This document shows, piece after piece, positions 52,022-60,143 of a DNA stretch of 64,000 nt (position 1 is the stretch's first letter; each line of letters begins with the position of its first letter). The position numbers and the translations under genes were made by a program. The notes below the pieces were generated by a model, which did no database searches, was not told the origin of the DNA, and saw only the letters and a list, made by a program, of their open reading frames with translations. This DNA is from Thermoanaerobaculales bacterium (GTDB taxonomy: Bacteria; Acidobacteriota; Thermoanaerobaculia; Thermoanaerobaculales; Sulfomarinibacteraceae), in NCBI GenBank assembly GCA_029287235.1, contig JARFRM010000040.1:1-64000 (forward strand). Reading direction: 5' to 3'.

Positions 52022-52365
52022 CCTCCGCGCTTTGGCTCCTCGCGTGTGTTCCCGGGGCCCTCATCTGGCTTACCGTGCTCCTGCTGGGCTGTGTACTGGC
52101 GCTGTCGTGGGCTTTCTGGCTCCCCATTACCGGTCTCCTCGCCGGCGATCCCACCGCGCGGATCTGGGCGGTCGTGGCCATCGCGGCGATGGTCGCCGCC
52201 TATCTGCCCACCCTCCGTTTCTACGGGCTCTCCCTTCTCTGGGCATTGCTGTTGCCCCTCACCGGGACCCTCTACCTGCTGATGACCATCGACTCCGCCG
52301 TGAGCTCTGCGCGGAGAGTCCGATCTTCATGGCGGGGACGGACGTATGGAGTGGGCCCACGGTGA
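52018..52365 (+). CDS. Small membrane protein resembling the C-terminal tail of HpnB glycosyltransferase
   Basis: A 115-residue protein with about three membrane segments, starting at GTG overlapping the hpnH stop. 'YLPTLRFYGLSLLWALLLPL' and 'LYLLMTIDSAVSSARR...WRGR' are like the C-terminal end of hopene-associated glycosyltransferase HpnB ('LPxLRFYxLSPxxALxLPL...YLxxTxxSAxRxxxGRGxxWKGR'). The catalytic GT2 domain is absent. It may be an internal-deletion remnant kept in frame, or a separated membrane anchor. The resemblance is from memory of the family pattern. Confidence 0.55.
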   Translation: MTSALWLLACVPGALIWLTVLLLGCVLALSWAFWLPITGLLAGDPTARIWAVVAIAAMVAAYLPTLRFYGLSLLWALLLPLTGTLYLLMTIDSAVSSARRVRSSWRGRTYGVGPR

Positions 52366-52369
52366 GAGA

Positions 52370-52880
52370 TTTGTGGATGCTGGATGCGGTAGCGAACATC
52401 GCACCATCGCAGGGAAGCTGCAGCCCACAGATCACACAGATAGACACAGATGCCATCGCATCTCATCCCAGGGTTGCCCGCAGATCACGCAGATCGACGC
52501 AGAAACATCTCACCGTCGCAACCACGAAGACACGAAGGAGTCGCGAAGCCATCGCAATTGGAAGTCGGCAACACGAAACTTGAAGGTCATCTGACTCCGT
52601 GGCGACGTTGTCTCGCCCGGCAAGTTTCTGAAGGGCAGGCTGGAAGCCCGCCCCACAACCATCACAGCGCTTTCGATCCGAATTGTGGGGCGGGCTGGTA
52701 CCGCCCTTACAACCATCACAAATCAGCGGCTCAGATTGAAAACAGGAGTGATGTTGCGGCGTTGTGGGGCAGGCTTCCAGCCTGCCCTTCAGTACCCTTC
52801 CGGTCCTTCGGACCCACCACGAAGTCAGGAATCGTTGAGTCACCGATTCGCCAGACGACAGCTCGGACTTTGTTGAAGCG
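52370..52880. repeat. Intergenic repeat cluster D
   Basis: About 500 bases without an intact gene. In order: 'CACAGATCACACAGATAGAC', 'CAGATCACGCAGATCGACGC', 'CCGTCGCAACCACGAAGACA', 'GAAGCCATCGCAATTGGAAG', 'CTGAAGGGCAGGCTGGAAGC', 'ATTGTGGGGCGGGCTGGTAC', 'GGCAGGCTTCCAGCCTGCCC', 'CCTTCCGGTCCTTCGGACCC'. It matches clusters B and C in order. Confidence 0.8.
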
Positions 52881-52900
52881 GCGCGGCGCGTGTCGCTGGA
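52840..52900 (-). pseudogene. Possible 3' remnant of a four-helix-bundle gene
   Basis: On the minus strand one frame reads 'RRFNKVRAVVWRIGDS', like the C-terminus of the intact four-helix-bundle protein at 33.2 kb (LRLFDEVRAITWRLLN). It is only about 20 codons next to repeat cluster D, just as the intact gene abuts cluster C. The match is short and could be chance. Confidence 0.3.
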
Positions 52901-52914
52901 TCTGCCCCGGCCGC

Positions 52915-53030
52915 TATGGCTGAACTCTACCGCTGTCGCTGTTCCTGCCGCTGTCCCGGTCGCTCTCGCTGCCGCTGTTTCTGCCCCTGACACGGTCCCT
53001 ACACTTCGGGATCGGGATCGGGATCGGGAG
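52915..53030. repeat. Low-complexity CTGTCC/CTGCCGCTG and GGGATC repeats
   Basis: Degenerate hexamer-like repeats (CCGCTGTCGCTGTTCCTGCC..., then GGGATCGGGATCGGGATCGG). A similar CTGCCGCTG/CTGTCC run lies at 33675-33723 near the other four-helix-bundle site. Confidence 0.75.
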
Positions 53031-53055
53031 ATCGCAACGACCTCCTGCATATGCC

Positions 53056-53862
53056 CTATTCCCCGTCTGGATCCACAAGCGTCTGCTTCTTCACCTGCCT
53101 TCTGGTGAAGCCTGGTGCGATTGCCTGGGCGACGTAGCCCGAGGCGATCCAGCGCGGGAAGGTGAGCTCGCGTCGGCCGCGGACCAGCGCAACCATGATC
53201 TCATCGACCAGGTCTTCCGGTTCCGCCATTTGTTTCCTGGCCACAGCCGGGAGCCGCGCCAGAGCCTCGTCGTCGAAGAACGGTGTCCGAATGGCGCCGG
53301 GGAGGACGGTGAGCACATGAACCCCGGCGTCCTCCACCTCGAGCGAGAGCGAGGACGCAAGCCCGACCATGGCGTGTTTGGACGCGGCATAGGCGGTCTC
53401 CTCGGCCGGCGCGATGCGGCCCGCGACCGAGGCGATGAAGACCAGCCATCCCCGGCCGCGATCCACCATCGCCGACAGCAACGCCTTGGTGAAGTAGAGA
53501 CTCCCCAGGTAGTTGACCCGCATCATCCGCTCCATGTCATCGAGATCCCAGTCGAGGAAGTGACGGTGGTGGCCGTAGCCCGCGTTGTTGACCAGAACGT
53601 CGATGGATCCGAGCTCTTCGACCGCTCGCGTTGAAGCGGCCATGACCTGCTCGCGGTCGCCCACATCGCACGCCAGCGGGACGGCCTCCCCACCAAAGGC
53701 CCGGATCTCCTCCGCCACCTTCTCGAGCTGATCCCGGCGCCGCGCCACCAGCGCAACACGAGCACCCTTTTCGGCCATCCGAAGTGCCAGCAGACGGCCG
53801 ATTCCGCTCGAGGCGCCGGTGATGAGCACGTTCCGCCCGGAGTAATCAATCAAACGGCTCAT
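53056..53862 (-). CDS. Short-chain dehydrogenase/reductase
   Basis: A 268-residue SDR starting at MSRLIDY (GAGGGAG upstream; ATG 53865 is an alternative). 'VLITGASSGIGRLLALRM', 'VNNAGYG', catalytic Ser in 'VFIASVAGRIA', 'AYAASKHAMVGLASSL' (YxxxK). The C-terminus ('RWIASGYVAQAIAPGF') is of the DltE/YqjQ-like 'SDR a' type linked to membrane lipid chemistry. It is a few bases downstream of adenine deaminase, same strand. Confidence 0.82.
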   Translation of the reverse strand: MSRLIDYSGRNVLITGASSGIGRLLALRMAEKGARVALVARRRDQLEKVAEEIRAFGGEAVPLACDVGDREQVMAASTRAVEELGSIDVLVNNAGYGHHRHFLDWDLDDMERMMRVNYLGSLYFTKALLSAMVDRGRGWLVFIASVAGRIAPAEETAYAASKHAMVGLASSLSLEVEDAGVHVLTVLPGAIRTPFFDDEALARLPAVARKQMAEPEDLVDEIMVALVRGRRELTFPRWIASGYVAQAIAPGFTRRQVKKQTLVDPDGE

Positions 53863-53870
53863 CATCTCCC

Positions 53871-55586
53871 TCAGCCCTCGACCTCGAGCGGCACGAAATC
53901 GAAAGTCTCCACATCCACCAGTCCGCGATCGGTGAGCTTGAGCGACGGAATCACTTCGAGGGCGACGAACGACAGGGCCATCACCGGGTCCGGGTGGGTG
54001 CAACCGCAGCTCAGGACCGCCACCGAGAGCCGGTCGAGGCGCTCGCGGACCTCGTCCAACGGCCGATCCGAAATCAAACCGGCGCGCGGGAGGGGGAGGA
54101 CCTCGAGGATCTCTGCGCCCCTGGCCACCGCCACCCCTCCCCCGATCCCGACCAGCTTGCGGATGGCCGTCCGCATGGACTCGTCGTCGCTCCCCACCAC
54201 AATGAGATTGTGATGGTCGTGGGCGATGGTTGAGGCCAGAGCGCCTTCCATTGAGCCGAACCCCTTGAGAAAACCGAGACCGATGTTGCCGGTGCCCCGA
54301 TGGCGTTCGATGACCGCGAGCTTGGCGATCCCGCGCGCAGGATCGGCCGTCAGTTCGGCATCGCGGACGGGCATCCGCTCAACAAGCGTCTCGGTGACGA
54401 TCTGGCCCGGCACCAGGCCGATGACCCGAACATCTCCCCCGGTATCGGCCACCCGTAGATCGAGGTTTTCCACATTCACCCGCAGAGGCCGAACGACTGA
54501 CCACGACCCGGCATCGACGCAACCCCATGAATCCGAAGGCCTTCCGTCACGCGCGATCTCCTCGCCGGCGACATAAACGCGTTCGGCCCTGAAGTTGTCG
54601 AGATCCGAGACGACCACCAGATCAGCGCGACGCCCCGGCACGATAACACCGCGATCATCGAGACCATAGGCCTCGGCGATGTTGACGGTGGCCATCTGGA
54701 CCGCCGTGATCGGGTCGAGATCGTGAGCAATGGCCAGACGGAGCAGGTGATCCATGTGCCCGTCATCCAGGAGATCGTCCGGGTGGCGATCGTCTGTACA
54801 GAAACCACAACGTCGACTGTTCCCTGCGGTCACCACCGGCAGCAGATCCACCAGGTTCCGCGCCCCGGTTCCCTCCCGGAGCCAGACCCGCATTCCCAGC
54901 CGCAGCTTCTCCCGAGCCTCCTCGGGTGTGATGGTTTCGTGGTCGGTGCCGATACCGGCCGCGGCGTACGCCTGCAGCCAGTCACCGGTCAGACCAGGTC
55001 CATGGCCGTCAATGGGCCGACCGGCGAAAGCGTCGATCTTGGCGTGGACACCGGGGTCGCCGAGAACGGCGCCGGGCACATTCATGACCTCGGCGAGACC
55101 GATCACACGTGGGTGGCGCGCCAGCTCGGCGAGATCATGGGCATCGAGCTCCGCCCCCGCGGTCGCCAGGTGGGTCGCCGGCACACACGACGGCGCCATG
55201 AACAGCACCGACAGCGGCAGACCTTCGGAGGCTTCGAGCATCCAGCGCACGCCGTCCATCCCGGCGACGTTGGCCACCTCGTGAGGGTCGGCCACCACCG
55301 AGGTCGTTCCCCGGGGGACCACTGTCCTGGCGTACTCCTCGGGGGTCACCATTGAGCTCTCGAGGTGGACGTGGGCATCCATGAGGCCCGGCACGAGGAT
55401 CTTGCCGGTCAGATCGATGGTCGTCGCGGCGTCTCGCGGAGGTCCCACCGAGGCGATGATCCCGTCGGCCACCGCGACATCGCCCTCGATCACCGAGGCG
55501 GAGAAGACATCGACGACCCGCCCTCCGGTGAAGACCAGATCCGCCGGTTCATCTCCCCGCGCCACCGCGAGCACTCGCAGGTTCAT
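53871..55586 (-). CDS. ade: Adenine deaminase (Ade family)
   Basis: A 571-residue amidohydrolase. 'ILVPGLMDAHVHLESSMVTP' (HxH), 'TTSVVADPHEVANVAG', 'NSRRCGFCTDDRHPDDLLDD' and the Ade-specific C-terminal domain 'IAHDHHNLIVVGSDDESM'. It deaminates adenine to hypoxanthine. In the hopanoid setting HpnG releases adenine from adenosylhopane, so an adenine-salvaging deaminase in the same stretch makes sense; this link is inference. Followed by an SDR gene within ten bases. Confidence 0.9.
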   Translation of the reverse strand: MNLRVLAVARGDEPADLVFTGGRVVDVFSASVIEGDVAVADGIIASVGPPRDAATTIDLTGKILVPGLMDAHVHLESSMVTPEEYARTVVPRGTTSVVADPHEVANVAGMDGVRWMLEASEGLPLSVLFMAPSCVPATHLATAGAELDAHDLAELARHPRVIGLAEVMNVPGAVLGDPGVHAKIDAFAGRPIDGHGPGLTGDWLQAYAAAGIGTDHETITPEEAREKLRLGMRVWLREGTGARNLVDLLPVVTAGNSRRCGFCTDDRHPDDLLDDGHMDHLLRLAIAHDLDPITAVQMATVNIAEAYGLDDRGVIVPGRRADLVVVSDLDNFRAERVYVAGEEIARDGRPSDSWGCVDAGSWSVVRPLRVNVENLDLRVADTGGDVRVIGLVPGQIVTETLVERMPVRDAELTADPARGIAKLAVIERHRGTGNIGLGFLKGFGSMEGALASTIAHDHHNLIVVGSDDESMRTAIRKLVGIGGGVAVARGAEILEVLPLPRAGLISDRPLDEVRERLDRLSVAVLSCGCTHPDPVMALSFVALEVIPSLKLTDRGLVDVETFDFVPLEVEG

Positions 55587-55730
55587 CCTGATCCTTCCAG
55601 GGCTTTTCGGGCTGTCAATTCAAGCAGTGACATCCTCGACTTAGCCGCAGCTCGGGCAAGGGAAGGGTAACCTCCCCGCCAACCCGAACTTCGGCGCTCG
55701 AATTCGCCAGGCCGCCATTTGTAGCCACCA

Positions 55731-57227
55731 TCAGAACCCCCAGCCCACGCTGCCGGTGATGGTCCATTTCTTTCCGTCACCGTCGTCCACACGATACAGC
55801 AGCCCGAAGCCGATATTGGCCTGGGCGACCGGCACCCCGATCTCGAAACCGGCATATGTCCGGTTCTTCGGCACCCAACCCAGATCGCTCCAGGTCCGCA
55901 GGATCGTCAGCTTGTAGGCCACACCAATGAAGGCCGCTTTGAGGAACGTACCGCTCCGGTTTGTCTTGCCCGTCACCCGGCTCCAGCCGAGGCTCAACTT
56001 GCCGCCACCCAGGCCCGGCTCAACCTCGACGAAGGGGCCGCGGAAAATGCACGGCGTCCGGCAGTCATACGTCACCGGCTGCGAGCTCAGCATCACCGCC
56101 AACGAGGTTGAGACCACCTGTGGATAGCTCAGATGGAGCCCGCCGAGACCGAGCATTATACCGCGGCGGTCTTCGTCTTCCGAGGCAACTGCTTCCTTCA
56201 TGGTTGTCGAGCCGATGGGCTTCCGAGGAGGGGCCTCGTTCTCGACAACCTCCCGGCCAACCGGAACGGTCGCGCCGCACACCGCCTCAATCCCGAACTG
56301 GGCAGGATCCGCGAGCTTTCCCCCGGCGACTCGTTCGGCCACGATCGACCCGACCAGCGACTCCCGGTCGAGCTCCCGATACCGGCGCCGCATGGCCACG
56401 ACCTGGGGATGGTCAAGCCGATCGCAATAGCCCTCGAGCACCGGTTTGACCTTGCGCCATCGACCCTTGTTGTAGACCGACGGCTGATACGATTCGTCCC
56501 AGCGCGGGGTAACGTAGTCGCCGATATCCACCGGACGAGCGATGATCCAACGGTTGCCTTCGAGGGCCAGGACGGGGTCTTCCACGTCGCAGAGATCGCG
56601 GTAGAAGAGCAGACCCGCGTGGTTCGCCTCCAAATCCGCAATCGCCTGAACTCCTGACGCCAGTTCACCGAGAATCAGGCTTTCCTCGACCACACCACGT
56701 TGAACGGCTCTTCGCTCCGCCTCTTCGGGAGTCTCGCCGCTTGCGATCCTCCTCCGGTATGAAGCGTACTGATTCCAGCCCGACGATACGAGATGCCCCA
56801 ACTTGTCTGTGCCGAACCGCACCCCCGCAACCTCGATGGTCGGGGTGTAGGGCATCCAGGTCCCGGTGTCGATGGTGGGATGGCTGGAGTAGAGATTGGT
56901 CTGTCGGTACTTGCGCTGCTCATCGCCGCCGTCGGGGATCCGATCCACCCACTCGGAGTTCCACGCCCAGATCTGGAAATCATGCAGCAGAATAAAGCGC
57001 ATCCGGCTGCGAAAGGCCGCAGCGATCTGCCGGCAGCTCTTCGGTGGCCGATGATCGGGGAAGCTCGCGAGGGCCCGCTCGAGCTCGAGGTTGAAACGCG
57101 CATTGACCGCCTCGGTCGAATCCGCCAACGACCGCCCCCACGCCCAGTACTGATCGGTCTCCAACGCCGCCGATGAACCGGCAAGCAGCATCAGAACCGA
57201 CCCGATGAAGAGTCCCCGTAAGTTCAT
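55731..57227 (-). CDS. Unrecognised exported protein in the hopanoid operon
   Basis: A 498-residue protein with a signal peptide (MNLRGLFIGSVLMLLAGSSA), start overlapping the hpnG stop as ATGA. Residues ~90-215 include 'RFGTDKLGHLVSSGWNQYAS', reminiscent of the DKxGHxxxG pattern in DUF2279/YfiM-type membrane-associated proteins, and 'VVEESLILGELASGV'. Residues ~365-498 look like outer-membrane strands ('GIMLGLGGLHLSYPQVVSTS', 'AGFEIGVPVAQANIGFGLLY') and end in 'TGSVGWGF' with terminal Phe. I do not recognise the family. Tight coupling to SHC and hpnG suggests a role in hopanoid modification or placement in the outer membrane. Confidence 0.75.
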   Translation of the reverse strand: MNLRGLFIGSVLMLLAGSSAALETDQYWAWGRSLADSTEAVNARFNLELERALASFPDHRPPKSCRQIAAAFRSRMRFILLHDFQIWAWNSEWVDRIPDGGDEQRKYRQTNLYSSHPTIDTGTWMPYTPTIEVAGVRFGTDKLGHLVSSGWNQYASYRRRIASGETPEEAERRAVQRGVVEESLILGELASGVQAIADLEANHAGLLFYRDLCDVEDPVLALEGNRWIIARPVDIGDYVTPRWDESYQPSVYNKGRWRKVKPVLEGYCDRLDHPQVVAMRRRYRELDRESLVGSIVAERVAGGKLADPAQFGIEAVCGATVPVGREVVENEAPPRKPIGSTTMKEAVASEDEDRRGIMLGLGGLHLSYPQVVSTSLAVMLSSQPVTYDCRTPCIFRGPFVEVEPGLGGGKLSLGWSRVTGKTNRSGTFLKAAFIGVAYKLTILRTWSDLGWVPKNRTYAGFEIGVPVAQANIGFGLLYRVDDGDGKKWTITGSVGWGF

Positions 57228-57931
57228 CGATCATCGTTATCGGCCGACATGGCCAGATCCGGCCCGGCCAGGGCCCACACCCGCCGCATGGACCGACCCG
57301 CAGCCGCGTTGGCTAATCCGAGGGCAATCAGCTTCGGCCACAAACGAGGTCGAAAGACGAGTCCGAGAACCGTCGAAACCCGAAGCCGCCCCCTGACATC
57401 GGAGACCTTCGTGACCACCTTCGGAAGTTCGTGGTCCGCCGTGTCCCCCACCGCCCGAACGACCAGCCAGGGTATTCCGGCATCCGTCGCGACCCGCCCC
57501 ACACCGGCGCTCTCCATGTCCACCGCCGCAGCTTTCCATCGCTCTCGAAGCTCACGTTTCAGACCCCGCGACCTGACCACCTCTTCGGCGTGAACCATTC
57601 GCTCCATGGACGTGGGAATCGAGTTGCCGATCTCGGCCACCAGACGTTTCCGCCAGCCCGAATCCGTCTGCAAAAGGCCTTCACCGGTGGCGACGACCGC
57701 CTCGGGTACCATCACCGTCCCCGGCTCGAGAGACGGATCCAGTCCGCCCGAGATTCCCCAGCTGACGAGCGCCGACGCGCCGCGTTCCAGGAGTCGGGTC
57801 GCCGCAGTCTCGGCCCGTATCCGGCCCATACCTCCAACCTCAATATCGACGGCTTCGTTGGTCGGCCCGATCCACCGCCGCTCAACCTCGAGAGCGGTGA
57901 CGATCCCCAGGATCGACCGGTCCCGATTCAT
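57224..57931 (-). CDS. hpnG: HpnG, adenosylhopane nucleosidase/phosphorylase
   Basis: A 235-residue protein of the purine nucleoside phosphorylase/MTAN fold. 'ILGIVTALEVERRW', 'LVSWGISGGLDPSLEPGTVM', and 'AAAVDMESAGVGRVATDAG' (the substrate-binding MEs motif) with 'VVRAVGDTAD'. HpnG removes adenine from adenosylhopane, giving ribosylhopane or its phosphate. ATG 57931 overlaps the SHC stop and its own stop overlaps the 498-residue gene, so the three are translationally coupled. Confidence 0.88.
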   Translation of the reverse strand: MNRDRSILGIVTALEVERRWIGPTNEAVDIEVGGMGRIRAETAATRLLERGASALVSWGISGGLDPSLEPGTVMVPEAVVATGEGLLQTDSGWRKRLVAEIGNSIPTSMERMVHAEEVVRSRGLKRELRERWKAAAVDMESAGVGRVATDAGIPWLVVRAVGDTADHELPKVVTKVSDVRGRLRVSTVLGLVFRPRLWPKLIALGLANAAAGRSMRRVWALAGPDLAMSADNDDR

Positions 57932-59856
57932 CCCTTCGCTTCGATCGAAGCGAGAGAGTTGCGGTAGCGGGCCAACGCCCACAGCGGGAAGTACTGGGTG
58001 TAGCCGTGGTATTTGAGGTAGAACACTCGTGGGAAGCCCGGCGCCGTGAAGAACGCATCCCGCCAGCGCCCGTCCGTTTCGAGGCTATTGACGAGATACT
58101 CGGCGCCCCGACGCACCGCCTCCGAGTCGGCCCGGCCCGCCGCCATCAGACCGAGGAGCGCCCAAGCGGTCTGGAAGGCGGTGCTGGCGTCGTGGGTGCA
58201 GCTCGGCCTGGAGTCGAGATAACTGTCGTTGGTCTCGCCCCAGCCGCCGTCGGCGTGTTGCACCGATTCCAGCCAATCCACGGCCCGATCCATCATGTCG
58301 CGGGACTCGTGATCCTCAACGAACTCCAGCGCCGAAAGCACCGACCAGGTGCCATAGATGTAGTTGGTGCCCCACCGGCCGAACCACGACCCGTCGGGCT
58401 CCTGCTCCGAACGCAGATAGTCCAGCACCCGGTTCAGGCACTCCCGATCCTCGGCCCGCCCGAGTTGACCCATAAGGGCCACACAACGCGCCGAGACATC
58501 AACCGTCGGCGGATCGAGGAGCGCGCCGTGATCGGCGAAAGGGATTTCGTTGAGCGCGTAGTGGGTGTTGTCCGCGTCGAAGGCCGCGAAGCCGCCGTTG
58601 GACGACTGCATGCCCCGCAGCCAATCGGCCGCCCGTTCGATGGACCCGGTGTAGCGGTCTCGATCCACCGAGCGGTGCATGGCCCAGCCGACCACCGCGG
58701 TGTCGTCGAGGTCCGGGTAGTAGGCGTTTTCATACTGAAAGGCCCAACCGCCGCCCGCCAGGTTCCGATGATCGACCTGCCAGTCGCCGGGCTCGTCGAG
58801 AAGCTGCAGCGAACGCAGCCATTCGAGCGCCCGCCCGAGCTCCTCCCGATTCTTCTCGGCGCCGTCCTCGAGCAGCGCCAGCGCGGCGAGCCCCGTGTCC
58901 CACACGGGCGATACGCAGGGCTGGCAATATGCCGAGTCCTGATCCACAACGAGCAGATCATCGATGGCCCGGCGCGCCTGCACCATCAGAGGCTCGGCGG
59001 CGTCGTGGCCGAGAAGATCGAGCGCCATATAGGCGTTGATCATCGCCGGGAAGATGGCTCCCAAACCGCCCTCGTTGCACCGTGGGACAAACCACTCTTC
59101 AGCCTTTTTCAGCGCCCTGCGCCGGACAAAACCCGGGATCAGCGGTTCCAGAGGACGGACCATTCGTTCGACCCTGAGGATCAGCCGGTTCATGGGCGAC
59201 CTGACCGGGAAGTAGTCCCGCTCCTCCTCGGGGTCCACGGTGAAGAGTTCGCGGATGTCGACGTCAGCCGGGTTGGCCGCGCGGGCCTTGGCGGCGTAGA
59301 TCACGAAGAGGGGCACCATCACGGTCCGGGACCAGTAGGAGACCTTGTCGATGTGAAAGAAGAACCATTTCGGAAGAAGCATGATCTCCGGCGGAATGAA
59401 AGCAACGGCACTCCACGGCACCTGGCCGAAGATGGCCAGGGCGATCCGGGTGAAGACGTTCGCTCGCGCCGCTCCACCTCGCTCGAGAAGCGCTTCCCTC
59501 GCCCGCTTCATATGCGGGGCGTCGGGATCATCGCCGATCAGCTTGAGCGCGTAATAGGCCTTGACGGTGCAACTGATGTCGAGATCGCCGTCGAAATAAA
59601 GGGGCCAGCCGCCGTGCTCGGCCTGCCGCGACCTCAGGTAGCGGGCGATCTTGGCTTCGAGCTCGGGTTCTTTCTGCCCCAGATACCTCAGGAAGAGAAC
59701 GTACTCGGCGGGGATGGTGCAGTCAGCCTCGAGCTCGTAGCACCAGTGCCCATCAGGGTGCTGATCGGCGAGCAGTGCATCGCGTCCCAGTGCAACGGCA
59801 TCCACGAGATCATCCAGCGTCGTTTGTGTGGGTAGTTTCTCAATTGCTCGGGCCAT
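57928..59856 (-). CDS. shc: Squalene-hopene cyclase
   Basis: A 642-residue class II triterpene cyclase of the usual length. The catalytic DxDDTA motif is 'YPDLDDTAVVGWAM'; QW repeats are many ('QHPDGHWCYELEADCTIPAE', 'QSSNGGFAAFDADN', 'QEPDGSWFGRWGTNYIYGTW', 'QHADGGWGETNDSY'). It cyclises squalene to hopene/diplopterol at the inner membrane. ATG 59856 has GGGGGATC in front; the track adds 20 residues. First gene of the minus-strand hopanoid operon. The long plus-strand ORF opposite is a shadow. Confidence 0.93.
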   Translation of the reverse strand: MARAIEKLPTQTTLDDLVDAVALGRDALLADQHPDGHWCYELEADCTIPAEYVLFLRYLGQKEPELEAKIARYLRSRQAEHGGWPLYFDGDLDISCTVKAYYALKLIGDDPDAPHMKRAREALLERGGAARANVFTRIALAIFGQVPWSAVAFIPPEIMLLPKWFFFHIDKVSYWSRTVMVPLFVIYAAKARAANPADVDIRELFTVDPEEERDYFPVRSPMNRLILRVERMVRPLEPLIPGFVRRRALKKAEEWFVPRCNEGGLGAIFPAMINAYMALDLLGHDAAEPLMVQARRAIDDLLVVDQDSAYCQPCVSPVWDTGLAALALLEDGAEKNREELGRALEWLRSLQLLDEPGDWQVDHRNLAGGGWAFQYENAYYPDLDDTAVVGWAMHRSVDRDRYTGSIERAADWLRGMQSSNGGFAAFDADNTHYALNEIPFADHGALLDPPTVDVSARCVALMGQLGRAEDRECLNRVLDYLRSEQEPDGSWFGRWGTNYIYGTWSVLSALEFVEDHESRDMMDRAVDWLESVQHADGGWGETNDSYLDSRPSCTHDASTAFQTAWALLGLMAAGRADSEAVRRGAEYLVNSLETDGRWRDAFFTAPGFPRVFYLKYHGYTQYFPLWALARYRNSLASIEAKG

Positions 59857-60143
59857 TCCCGCTGATCCCCCTGGAGATTCCGAAAACCGTCGTCCGTATC
59901 GCACCGGCGGCATCATGTGCGAGCCATGATTCTACAACCGCGGAATGATACCTGTGAGCCGATATGATGCCATCACCACGAGTTTCCGTTAGAGTCGAAA
60001 TCAGACCCCGGCATGCTATCAAAGAGATCGATGCCTACTCCCGGGACGGTGTCCCCGCACACGGCGATCCGGGTGTCGGCACGGAGGCTGATCGACAACC
60101 GTCACCGGGAGGCCAACCCGATCCTCGTGAGATAATCTCCTCC
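59857..60143. other. Divergent intergenic region
   Basis: Holds the promoters of the shc operon (minus) and the HExxH-TPR gene (plus). No gene and no clear palindrome seen. Confidence 0.5.

Noticed and set aside
58006-59835. 609-residue plus-strand ORF
   Set aside because: Shadow of squalene-hopene cyclase, whose DxDD and QW motifs are on the minus strand.
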